In this document: one piece after another, positions 11,801 to 21,400 of the stretch
Numbering within the stretch: the stretch's first letter is position 1
How the letters are laid out: each line of letters begins with the position of its first letter
Made by a program: the position numbers and the translations under genes
The notes under the pieces: model-generated
Told to the model about the DNA's origin: nothing
The model's database searches: none
Seen by the model: the letters and a program-made list of their open reading frames with translations, nothing else
Origin: Holacanthus passer
Lineage: Eukaryota > Chordata > Actinopteri > Pomacanthidae
Reading direction: 5' to 3'
Assembly (NCBI GenBank): GCA_025331565.1
Contig: JAFREQ010000047.1
Coordinates: 982,001 to 1,046,000, forward strand
DNA length: 64,000 nucleotides

Positions 11801-13813
11801 AGGGTTAAGCGTCATACATGAATTATTGCTCCAGTTTTGGGCCAAAATGTATGCTGAGGATGTAAGCTGGTTATTTTGGCTGTTTCTGAGCTAATATCTT
11901 TTTACAATAAACTAAAAACTGCAGCTGTGAGAGCCATGAAATTATAGTTGGTAAGAGACGCATGCCAAAAACGCAGTTTATGACAGAAGCCATCCAGATT
12001 CATCAGTAAATGAATGATGATTGGTTTAAAAAGACATAAATCATTCTTTCTGCTAAGTCAACAAACAAGAATGTCTTTTTAATCTGACCTCAGCTGTGGT
12101 CATTCCACCCACAAGCATGTAATTTACTTTGCTCCCCACTGAATAACACATGACTGAGGCAGCCTGTCATTGACTATGTCCCACCTGTAATTTTGGTCTA
12201 TAGGTAACATGTCAGTGTCTGTAACATATTTCCTCTGCCAGGTTTCAGAGAAGCCTGACATTAGTTTGTATTTCACCTGCTATAATGACTTTTCCTTCCC
12301 TCCGAGCAAGTGAAAGCTCACCTGTGGCCGAGGGCCTGATGGATGGGCGGACGTGGTGATAACTCAGAGCATCCCGCGCTGGTGAGTAACACCCAGTGCT
12401 CTGAATTTACAGGACTCTTCTATCCTGAGGGAGGCCGCTTGTCAGAGAGATCTGAATTCATAGTAGAGTAACAGCCTGCAGCGATGCAGTCATCTCACCT
12501 GTTTTACATGCTTTCAGGTAACTTTTTGTTGATGTTCAGTCAGCCACTGAGTAGAACTTTCACTAGTTATTGGATTTTGTTTATACAATTTACTCTCTTA
12601 AGACAACACAGGGCCATATTCTGAGCTGCTTTTACTTCCTCTGTCTTACACTTTTATCACCTAGTACAGTCTGTGCCTGTGTGCTTACATTTTAGACCAT
12701 TTTAAAGACAAGTTGACTGGAATTTGCATAAAACCAAGCCTGTGTGTGAGATCATCTAAATCTTGAGAAAGTGTCAACTGGAAGAAGACACTACACTTCA
12801 CTCTACTAGTAAATGATTGTGTTGAAGGATGTCATTTAGTAGTAGTGAAATGATTGTCTGTACAAGTCTGCAGCTCAGTCAGACAGAGGCAACTCAGGAC
12901 TCTCAATGTTGTAGTTCACATGGAGTTTCTGATCTGATTGCACTGCATTTGGGTTCTTTTGCACATACACTAATTTTGCACAGCCTACTACCTTTTCTTA
13001 CAGAGTCAGTGATTTTTTTTAGTTCTCTTTCCTGTAGTACATGTTAATTGCACTATATGGTATTCATGTTATGTTGTTATACTATTATTTATTGTTATAT
13101 GTGTTCAACTGCTGCTTCAACCCATGAATTTCCCAGTTTGGGACAATAAAGTCTATCTATCTATTTCACACACAAGCATATTTCACTTGGAAAAATGTGG
13201 CTTTGTGACCATATAGGTGTTAAATAATGTCTATATGATGTTGGATGCGGTCTGACAGGTGGTCCCTGCTCCTCACTCCTGGTGCCCTGTGAAGGTCAGC
13301 TGTGAGCCTCCCTCTCACCTGCAGGATGTCCAGGATCTGGCCCAGCTGCTGCCTCAGCACCTGCTTCTGGTGGAAGCTGAAGGCCGGGTGGTGGGAGGCC
13401 ATGGTGAACAGCAGGAGGAACTGCTCCTCGGTCCGGCCATCGTTCAGCGCCAGGCCGTAGTTATTGATCACCGTGTCTATGTGTGTGAGGGTCCGGTACA
13501 GGACCCCCGCCGCCTCCCTGTTGTCCGAGCCGAGCAGGGCGAGGGACACCAGCAGCTTGCTGCGCACCACCTCGTCCGTGATGTTGGTGAGGCCCGACAG
13601 GTCGGCCGGGTTGTTGGCTTTGATCTCCGCATCCCGCAGGGAGTGGTAGTCCTTGCGGGCCAGGTCCTCCAGGCAGGAGCCGAGGAAGCGGAGCTCGATG
13701 GGGACGCACAGGTCCAGGAGGCCGCACAAGAACTCAGCTCTCTGGGCTGAGGTGAGGGAGGAGAACCAGCGGTACACCCCCTCCCTCTGGACGCAGCTGC
13801 GGCTCTCCACCAT
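4372..13813 (-). CDS. zcchc14: ZCCHC14, 5' part (coding exons 1-3; 3' part outside the window)
   Basis: ZCCHC14 belongs to a small vertebrate family, with ZCCHC2, that has a conserved N-terminal region, a PX-like domain, a SAM domain (in ZCCHC14) and one C-terminal CCHC zinc knuckle; its yeast relative Vts1 and the family SAM domain point to RNA binding, and human ZCCHC14 works with TENT4 poly(A) polymerases. Three exons of 495, 231 and 235 nt give about 320 residues with phases 0, 0 and 1. The N-terminus has VQREGVYRWFSSLTSAQRAE and FLCGLLDLCVPIELRFLGSC, then FTMASHHPAFSFHQKQVLRQ, as in ZCCHC14. It lacks the long acidic insertion of ZCCHC2. The PX, SAM and knuckle exons were not found in 1-4371, so they should lie beyond the left edge. 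Confidence 0.87.
5575..5930 (+). mobile_element. Class II element fragment, ACAACCCCAATTCC family, copy 1
   Basis: Begins TACAACCCCAATTCCAAAAA and includes CACGTTCCAAAAAAGTTGGG and GACAGGGGCATGTTCAC. This is a very common teleost repeat, with an end that follows TA as in Tc1/mariner-type insertions; the superfamily is an inference. No transposase is left, and the right end was not found. Confidence 0.7.
5950..6185. repeat. Fragment sharing the middle of the 56.4-kb repeat family
   Basis: TACAGATATCCATGGTGTCC followed by GAGGAATCCAAATGATGTG parallels the segment at about 56558-56600. Confidence 0.4.
7448..7650 (+). mobile_element. MITE end, GCAGTGGTGGAAAGTAACTAAGTA type
   Basis: CAGTGGTGGAAAGTAACTAA starts a block with GAGGTACTGGTACTTTAAGG and TCAGAGGGAAATAATGTACT, the usual order in a widespread teleost non-autonomous DNA transposon. 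The opposite terminal repeat was not found, so it is probably truncated. Confidence 0.65.
8040..8400 (-). repeat. Interspersed repeat related to the 25.6-26.5 kb copy
   Basis: TCAGTTCCTGAGGGAAATATCT-like sequence here is the reverse complement of a segment near 25890-25910, and GCTCTGTAGAGCTGAGAGGA is shared. Confidence 0.4.
8809..8851. repeat. (CA)n microsatellite
   Basis: About 21 CA units, following an imperfect CA-rich lead-in from 8778. Confidence 0.95.
10746..10976 (-). CDS. zcchc14: zcchc14 coding exon 2 (Gly-run and Cys cluster)
   Basis: The acceptor GTTGTTGCAG|GTGAGC and donor CACAAG|GTAGGC bound 231 nt, phase 0 at both ends, so it joins exon 1 in frame. It encodes VSSGGGGGGGEAQAAGPGGD, a His-rich patch (PHHHYHH) and a Cys cluster LSACQPCHTHCTCWHK of form CxxCxxxCxC. 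The human protein has a Gly-rich stretch ending in a shorter Cys motif followed by HK at the same place, which supports this frame. A second frame is also open but would not fit the exon 1 phase. Confidence 0.78.
11226..11460 (+). mobile_element. Class II element fragment, ACAACCCCAATTCC family, copy 2
   Basis: Shares the opening ACAACCCCAATTCCAAAAAG with the copy at 5.58 kb, in the same orientation. It differs internally (GTTGGGACAGGAGCAACAAA then AGACTGGGAAAGTTGTGG), matching another known subtype of this repeat. Non-coding and degraded. Confidence 0.65.
12950..13166 (+). mobile_element. Retrotransposon 3' tail
   Basis: AATTTCCCAGTTTGGGACAA TAAAGTCTATCTATCTATTT is the standard 3' end of a common fish non-LTR element; the 3' UTR-like sequence before it (TTTTGCACATACACTAATTT onward) fits. 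Confidence 0.55.
13319..13813 (-). CDS. zcchc14: zcchc14 coding exon 1
   Basis: The ATG at 13813-13811 (MVESRSCVQREGVYRW) fits the family start. The open frame extends further upstream only through non-ATG codons, so this ATG is the natural start. The 165 residues contain ELRFLGSCLEDLARKDYHSL, IKANNPADLSGLTNITDEVV and EAAGVLYRTLTHIDTVINNY. The end is LDILQ| at a donor reading CTGCAG|GTGAGAG (phase 0). The exon is GC-rich and part of a CpG-rich segment; the long plus-strand frame opposite it is a shadow. Confidence 0.93.
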
Positions 13814-14800
13814 CCTCACACATCCACTCACACTGAGCTCGAGCTGTTAGTGTTTTAACGAACTGTCAGACTTTCAACTGAGAGCAAACTTCACAACAAA
13901 GACGGCGCGTGCGTCTGTGCACGTGCGTGACTGCGCAGCGTGCGCGCGCGGCACTGCTCCGGAGGGGCCACAAAGTCTGCGCTAGTTTATCCACTTCAAG
14001 TGAAGTGAGAAAGGGCCAAAGTCTGTCGCTCCACACGCTCGGTGTTGTGAAATCAAAGCAGCTACAGTCGTTTCCTTTGTTGGAGAACTAGCTACAGGCC
14101 TTTCCCAACCATAACCTACTGCTCCGGTGTGTGTGCAGCACGCAGCGTGGCAGCCGGGAGTCCCTCCACCGTGTCCCGCCCCGCCGGTCGGACCGCGGCC
14201 CCGCTGACGGCACAGAGGATCAAAACACGCCGCCCCATTCAAGGAGCCGCTCAGCCGCGCAGAGAGCGTGTGACCGGAGCCGCCCCGCTCTGCTGCCCCG
14301 CACGGCTCGACAAACCCTCCGTCCGCATGCTTTACCACAACTTGTGTGTCGAAGCTCAGCCACAAAGTCCCGACGAGACCGTGCTGGGCTTAAAGTTTAA
14401 AAACAAAAGTAGTGTGGCCTCAAGCTGCTGCTGCCGCTGGAAATAACATTATAACATTTCCCAGACATTAGCTCATCAAAGGCCGCGGTGGAGAGAACAG
14501 TCTCATAGATATTGGAGGTTTTTGTTCGGTGTCCATGAATGAATTCCGGGTGAAATACAGCTGGACGATTCTGCCATGAGTCCTGAAATCCAGAAAAAAA
14601 ACAGCTGTGTATAATATTATCCCAACTCTGGCAGCAAGACCAGCCCACCATACAGAAATCTGTGTTCTGATTGGCTGCGAGCTCCGTCTGCACTGGAGGT
14701 CTCTCTCATGATTGGCTCGGAGGGATATCCGCTGCCCTGCTATTCCACATCTTTTTCTCATGCGCTCATACATATCTCGGCTTTAAAGTGCCAGATACAC
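13814..14800 (-). promoter_or_regulatory. zcchc14 promoter region, CpG-rich
   Basis: Sequence just upstream of the zcchc14 ATG is CpG-dense (for example 13900-13980 and 14150-14340), and the CpG-rich stretch continues through coding exon 1, as for a CpG-island promoter. Two CCAAT boxes read on the minus strand (ATTGG on plus at 14670-14674 and 14711-14715), 41 bp apart. The transcription start is not defined; an origin between about 13.85 and 14.6 kb is inferred. Confidence 0.6.
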
Positions 14801-15782
14801 GTCAAACTGATGCTAAAGAATCTATTTAGTATGACAGTCTCAACGTCAACAAACTTATACTCTATGAATACTACGACTCATTTAGCCTTTCCGTTTAGTA
14901 TGGTCACTTTTTGAGTGTTAGAAATAAGCTGGCCTCAGCAATGACAGGGCTACTTTAGCTAAACCAAAGGGAATCTTATTAGAAAGTACCACGACGACGT
15001 TGACTTATCTAAGGACTAGTGTTATTACCAGATTACCATAAATAACAAAAGTCACCTACAAATCACATTAAGCCACTTTATAGATTAACATACTTTATGT
15101 GACTGCAGCAATAATCCGTATTATATTTACAATTATTTAATATCTTTATAGTTAACTTCTCAGTGTCCTACAGTGAAGCCACTTGATGCTTATTGTGTAG
15201 TTCGTATCTATGACCAGAAGATGGCGTCATATGTCCATGTTGAAGCTTGATGCAGCAGCACGCTTGCTGATGGACGTGGTGTTGCATCCATCGTGACACC
15301 TGACCATGTCTCGTCACAGACGATGAAAACATCACACACTAAACATGATTTTAAAATGCTGATTTACTCGACATAACATGTGTCAGCTCTTGTTTCCCCC
15401 ACCCTGTTCCTCTGTGCCGTTCTCTAGTTTCTCTTCTTTTCCATCAATACAGCCTCCCTTCATCCTCCCTCTCATTGAGAACATTGGTCTCCAGAGGTAA
15501 ACCACGCCCCCGAACACAGGCCCCGCCCCTCCGCTGACAGAGGAAAATTCAGTTAAGGTTGCTATCGTAACCACATCCCTCCCTCTCATCCAGGCCTGTA
15601 CCACTCCCTCTCTGCATCAGGGATGCTGCCTCACACACACAGGAAAAGTATAAAAACACAACACGGCAACAGGAAGAAGGAGACAGATTAAAAACACAAG
15701 AGCCAAGGGTCATTTTCTTTCAAACACTTTCATTATTTTCTCCACATAACTCAAAAACAAAACAGAGTAATTCCCAGAAACA

Positions 15783-15845
15783 GAAAGAAAGAAAGAAAGA
15801 AAGAAAGAAAGGAGAGTCAAACTATAGAGAGAGAGAGAGAGAGAG
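15783..15845. repeat. (GAAA)n and (GA)n runs
   Basis: About seven GAAA units at 15783-15811, then GA units at 15834-15845. Confidence 0.9.
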
Positions 15846-17583
15846 CTTGGCATGCTGTAGCATGCTGCAGACTAACATTGTGTCGCAGGGCATCGTCACC
15901 AGGCTGATGGCATACAGCAGAGCTTCAGTCTGGGACCCACATGAAATGAAAATATATTGTTCTGCCTCTCGGGGTGCAGGCACATCAGACTGTACTCTTG
16001 TAATAATGTGGGGGAAAACACCAGAAATGAGCCTACAGCCAGGTTTGAGTTCCAATCCATAGTTTGAGAGACGCTGTGTGACAGAAAAACAACAGCGAGC
16101 CTCCCTGACCCCTGGAAGTTGTTACTGATGGCAACAGGCTCAGCCATCCCACCCCATCACGTGGAAGAAGGAGGATGCACACACATGTTCAAACACTCCG
16201 ATGAGCGTTCATGTGCACACATGCAAACAAACAGGCTGGTCTGCCAGATGGGTTTGAGAGGCACACACACACACCCAGTGTCTTCACTGGACTATAAAAA
16301 TAGACAAATGGTGACTGGTATTTGTGACTACACTTTAGTGTGTTTGTTTGTCATTCAGGGTCTTGAGTCGGTGGAGGAGAAGCTGAGGAATGGAGGCGGT
16401 AAATGCTGACCTCGATCCTGGCCACTGCTTGCTTCTACACTACAACAGTCTTACATCATTTCACTAAAATCCTTACAAACAGTCAGTTCTCGTCAGGCTG
16501 CTTGGAGTATCACTTAGCTCCACATAGAGGCTTCAATTGGTTTCATTTAACAAAGAAAAGATCAATAACAGTGCATAAAAGGCATTTGGACTCTGCTGTT
16601 TTATCTCAGCTTCATAATCAGTGCCAAATAGGCTTCTTTCCAGACACTGCTCCTATCAAAACTTACCATGTCACATGTGCTTCTGAAGCTTCTTTCACTT
16701 TCAGAATCAATGCACAACTAAGATATTACAGTACATATGCATGCATTGTTGTACTTTTATCAATTTGCGCTACAAAAGCAAGGCAAGTGGCGACTAGTAT
16801 TTTTTCAGACATCTTGCAAGTATAGTATAAAAGATGTAGTCGTCTTCAGGTTAAGTTTTGAGAGAAGCAGTGGGAGACACTGATTTATCAATATGATATT
16901 GTCTTTAAAGCCAGCTTTGCCAAGGACGGTCTGTCTTGAACTACCACCAACTCAGAGGAAGCACCATCCTCTGACTGGTGTGTGTGGAGGTGGGAGAGAG
17001 TAGGAGGGAGAGATGGAGACGGCACAGCTGTCAGCTGATGCTAGTAGGCTAGATGTGGATGAGCAGTGACTGTGTCCTCTTGAGGTGCTCTGGTAAAGTT
17101 CATGAACAGCGTGAAAGGCCACTGAGCTACTTGGAGACCGCACACACATACATACTGACACATTGCTGGAAAAGACATTGCAGCTTGATACTGACGTAAA
17201 CATGCTCACATAAAACATTTACACACATGCACACTGCAAACATACTGTACATACAGCCTGCACTCAATTGTTCACGCACGCACATTTGTACATTTGTAAT
17301 CCCTAGCCCTTACCCTAACTTAACCATCAACAACTAAATGCCAAACCTATAGTTACTATAGTATAGTAAGTCTGAACCCTCAAACAGCCCTTCAAAGGTT
17401 TCACTTTCCAAAAATGTCCTCACTCCCAAGGTCTAAAACTCAAATTGGTTCTCACAAAGATAGTTGTACAAGTACACCCACACACACACATTCTCACTCC
17501 CAGCATGAGATGAAGAATGAGAGTAGACAGATATCCGAGTGGGGATGGATGAATGAGCGGGATGGGGTAAAAGCAATGAGTGA

Positions 17584-17585
<2 letters not shown>

Positions 17586-17614
<29 letters not shown>

Positions 17615-17700
17615 GACAGGAAGCCATCAACCATGTATCCAGGCAGCACACACTTGCCAGCTCCTGAGTCTTATATAGACACACACACACACACACACAC
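17586..17700. repeat. (GT)n and (CA)n pair
   Basis: GT run at 17586-17614 and CA run at 17680-17700, opposite in sense and able to pair. They would lie in the jph3 3' UTR if it extends this far. Confidence 0.85.
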
Positions 17701-18322
17701 CCTGAACCATCAGTAACAACACCTGGGCAGGCAGAGGAACCAAAAGGCAGGAGTTATATAAAGAGGGGTGGAGGGTTACAAAATAAAGAATATACCCATC
17801 AACATATTGTACATGAGAGAAAATGTTAATAAATAAATTATAAGTTACAAATCTGTTGAAAACTATGATTTGAAGATGAAAAAGTCTGTCTCGTCAGTCC
17901 TGTCTACAGACAGTGGAAGCAGACATGTTGCTGTAATGCCAGCTGCAGCTCTCATGGCCTGGGGATCAGACCGGTTCAGCCCATTTGAGTCCACATGGAG
18001 CTCACTTAAGTCCAGTTTCTGGACTATATTATCTCCCTGTAGCCCAGTTACCTGGACTGCTTTACCCCTCTTTCGTCCACTTCTTTGGGCTATGCACTTC
18101 AGCATCTCTTTCACGAAGACTGGACCAAGCTTAGCTGAGGTTAGCCCGGCTAAGCCACCTTTAGCCCACATGATGGCGGAGCCCTCCTTGGTCCTAGTCT
18201 TCCCTCGGCCGGTTGCAGTCCTCTCGCCAGGAACACGAAGGAGCAGCAGATTCATCGTAATACTCATATGAATTTATAGTTGTTGTAGCATAGATAGGCT
18301 GACTCTGAAAGCGGTGCTGTCT

Positions 18323-18403
18323 TTAAATAAAAAAGTGGATAAACAAAATAGCCACTCCAATGTTGAGCAGAATCACCATGACAACGAGGACAGAGCTGTA
18401 GGC
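18323..18403 (-). CDS. jph3: jph3 coding exon 6 (C-terminal membrane anchor)
   Basis: The acceptor CCCACGCAG|GCCTACAGC in phase 0 is followed by AYSSVLVVMVILLNIGVAIL and then FIHFFI and TAA at 18323-18325. The ~22-residue hydrophobic segment is the ER/SR anchor and is nearly identical to the JPH3 tail. The exon has only 27 codons including the stop and lies 8.9 kb from exon 5, so it is easily missed. Confidence 0.95.
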   Translation of the reverse strand, partial: AYSSVLVVMVILLNIGVAILFIHFFI

Positions 18404-21400
18404 CTGCGTGGGAGAGAGAGAGAAAAGGGAGAGTGTCAATAATAAGAACACACACACAAACCTGCTAATACATACCACATGCACACACTGTCATATTCAT
18501 CCCTTTACCTCTTTCACCAAATCAATGCAAAACAGCTAAGACACTTTTCATTACCACTGTTGATCATTAATATGTCAGTATGTGTGAAGAAGAGGAGAGT
18601 ACAGTGAAACACAATTTAAAGGACCAAACCACTATTTTTCACATAAAGATATAGGATTCTCTTTTCTTTTACCAATGTAATCCTGTGAAATTATTGGTGA
18701 TGAAAGGACTTTTGTTGTTGCTGAATTAATTTCACACTATTAACATCACATTCATTGGACCTTGCATAACTGTATGCACATCAATCATCCCACTGCTGTC
18801 AGGTGAATTCTGCTAACTGTCACTTCGGCTGGAGCAGGCTCTTTTAGTGGGTCAGAAAATCCCACGGCCCTGGGTTTATAAAACCTTTTCAAAAAATTAC
18901 AAAATGAACTCAAACACATGGGTGTCAAGTTAAATACAATGCTCTGACATTTTGAAGATGCAAGGTTTTCACCTGACAGCAGCAATGTTCTCCTGTACTG
19001 CATAAATGTTGATACCAGCTTTAGTGCTGCTGTGTGATGCTTAAACTACACACCCGGTGACATGGATGGATATTGTGGGTGCAGGCCCGCCCACTGAGTC
19101 ATCTATGCCCGCCTGGGGTGAGCCTTCGTCCCTGAAACTGAACTAGCTTAATGTATTGGATAATTACGAGCTTGCTCCAAGAAGCTGGGCTGTCAATGAG
19201 AGACGTGGAGACGGCAGTGCATCCATACATTAACCTCATTAAGACGATTTTGTAAAATAGCCAAATTTAGATATAATAATATTTCTAATAATAAACCCAG
19301 CAAGGACAGCATGTGAAGGGAGAATAACAGAATTCCCAGGATTGAGCCTTGAGGAACTCCACAGGTCAAAGGAACACAATCAGACACTGAGGCATTGATG
19401 GATACAAAAAAGTGGTGAGTAGATAAATAGGGATAAAACCATTCAAGAGCTATACTACTAACCCACTTCATCAGATGATCTAATAAGATATAATTACTAA
19501 AATCTCACTTTCCACTGTACCACACCTTCTTATTATCTGGTTTGCATTGGTGTTTTCTTGAAAATGTCAAACAGGAATAAATTGTAAATCCATTTATTTG
19601 CAGTGTCCTTTTGACATGTTGTGCATGGAGACAACACCCAGCAGCAATGATGATGCATGTGCAATGATGAAGGAGCAATTTGCATCTTAAGATAAATAAT
19701 ACAATTCCGTGTTGGTCCCACAGGGAAGACCACCTTCTCTGACAGAGTGAGGTCAGAGGGCAAAGTCGGCTGCAGAACAGCAGCCTGGAGCTGGTGGGGA
19801 GTCAGTGTCTTGCTCGATGACACTTCAGCAGATGCTTGGTGACAACCTGGGTCATGTGGGTGAAGGCCAGTCTTTCTGACCACCTGTCCACTCTGTGTAA
19901 ATATGTGAAAGTGAATCTAGTATATTCACTGACATTATCATCGATGCAGCAGTTTTTTTACCCTGCACAGAATCCCTAACAAATGATCTCCCTTGCTTGA
20001 AAATTACACATTTTACTAGTATTTACATAGTGTATTTTGGTCTTATTAAAGGATCCAATAAAAGAGGAGGTGCAGAAGACCTATAGTTTTAATTAAGGCT
20101 ACTTCTAAAATAATTTTAACAACAGCTGCAGTGGGAGAGGGAAAATGGGACTCTGAGTAACACTACACTCTGATATTAAGCAGCATTAGTGCAACATTGT
20201 TGTAAATGAATCTGTCCAGAGTGGCTGCTAACAAGGTTTCTGCTGATCAATCCGGTGATGGGCTTATCACAGATCTGTGTCATAGATGATTACCAGACCA
20301 AGAGGGTGAAATCCTCTCATAATCAGCCCTTTCTACCTCCATTTAGTAAGAAAATGTGTGCTCTTTATGTATCCATTCACTGTAGTCCACTTCCTGACCT
20401 ACAGATATACATACCTGTTTTCTGTTTTATCTACACTAGAGTTTGTACATTTTACATGTGATTAGTTGATTAGTGAATAATTAGATTATATTTCAGCCTA
20501 ATTACTTCATTTGTGCCGATGGAGCATAATCATTCACAATTAGTATTTTCAATTAGTAAAGCATACGGAAACACTCAGATCATAGTGATAGGGTCTGTCT
20601 CTTAAATGAATAGTTGGAAAATGTTGGAAAATGCTCTTATTTGCTGGCTGAGACTTAGAAGATTGTTGTAATGATTGATGTAACTCTAATATTTGTAGCA
20701 TTGTTTAGCTTGTAACTTGTTGCTTGCTAATGGCTGCTGGCTGTAGTTCTATATTACAGCCAGACTAGTTCTATATATACAGAGCTTCTCTTCTAACTTC
20801 TAGCAAGAAAGCGAATAAGTTATTTTCCCAAATGCTGATGCAAAAACTATTACTTTAAAGGACCACTGTGTAGAGTTTAGGGGGATCTATTGGCAGAAAT
20901 TGAATATAATAATCAGAATAATGTATAATTACTTTATAATAAAAATCATGTATTTGTTAGCCTAGAATGAGCCCCTCATATCTACACAGGGAGCAGGTCC
21001 TCTTCCACGGAGCCCACCATGTTGCACCACCATGCTTCTACAGTAGTCCAGATCAGACAAACCAAACACTTGCTCTAGAGAGGGCCTTTTGCGTTTTTTA
21101 CGTCACCTGAAGGCCACCATAGGTTCATCTAGATGCTTGGAAAGGGAGGGCTGGTCCTTTAAGAATTCCGAAAACGTTCAGCCAGGAATCAGTGATTAAA
21201 TTTATTTTTGTCCTGGAAACATATTCCTGTGAAATGAGAAATCACTAGAAAAAAGTGTGTCCACACTATGTTTTGGTGGTGGCATTTAAATTAATATTAA
21301 GTAGTAGCAAATACAGTCTATTTCAAAAGTACAAAATCATTTTCCCCATCAATTTTCTCTGGACATAAATCTACCCTTAACATCAGAGACAAAGGGCTTT

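Larger units (their letters stand above)
10977..13318 (-). other. zcchc14 intron 1 (2.3 kb)
   Basis: A phase 0 intron. It carries a second copy of the ACAACCCCAATTCC element at 11226-11460 and a retrotransposon 3' tail at about 12950-13166. A short open segment with a donor-like end at about 12310-12375 was considered as an exon and not accepted. Confidence 0.7.
14800..18322. other. jph3 3' UTR and intergenic DNA
   Basis: The jph3 3' UTR must begin at 18322 and run leftward. I saw no canonical AATAAA on the minus strand between 18.3 and 15.3 kb; a variant ATTAAA lies at 15136-15141. The segment holds GT/CA runs (17.59-17.70 kb), an AAAG-type run (15783-15811) and a GA run (15834-15845). At 17870-18267 both strands stay open for over 130 codons without a recognisable protein. 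Confidence 0.45.

Noticed and set aside
12305..12380. Possible small ZCCHC14 exon with a CCACAG|GTGAGC donor
   Set aside because: The acceptor is weak and exons 1 and 2 already join in frame with conserved sequence on both sides.
13259..13750. 163-codon open frame on the plus strand
   Set aside because: It lies exactly opposite ZCCHC14 exon 1; GC-rich coding DNA keeps the antisense frame open and no family is recognisable.
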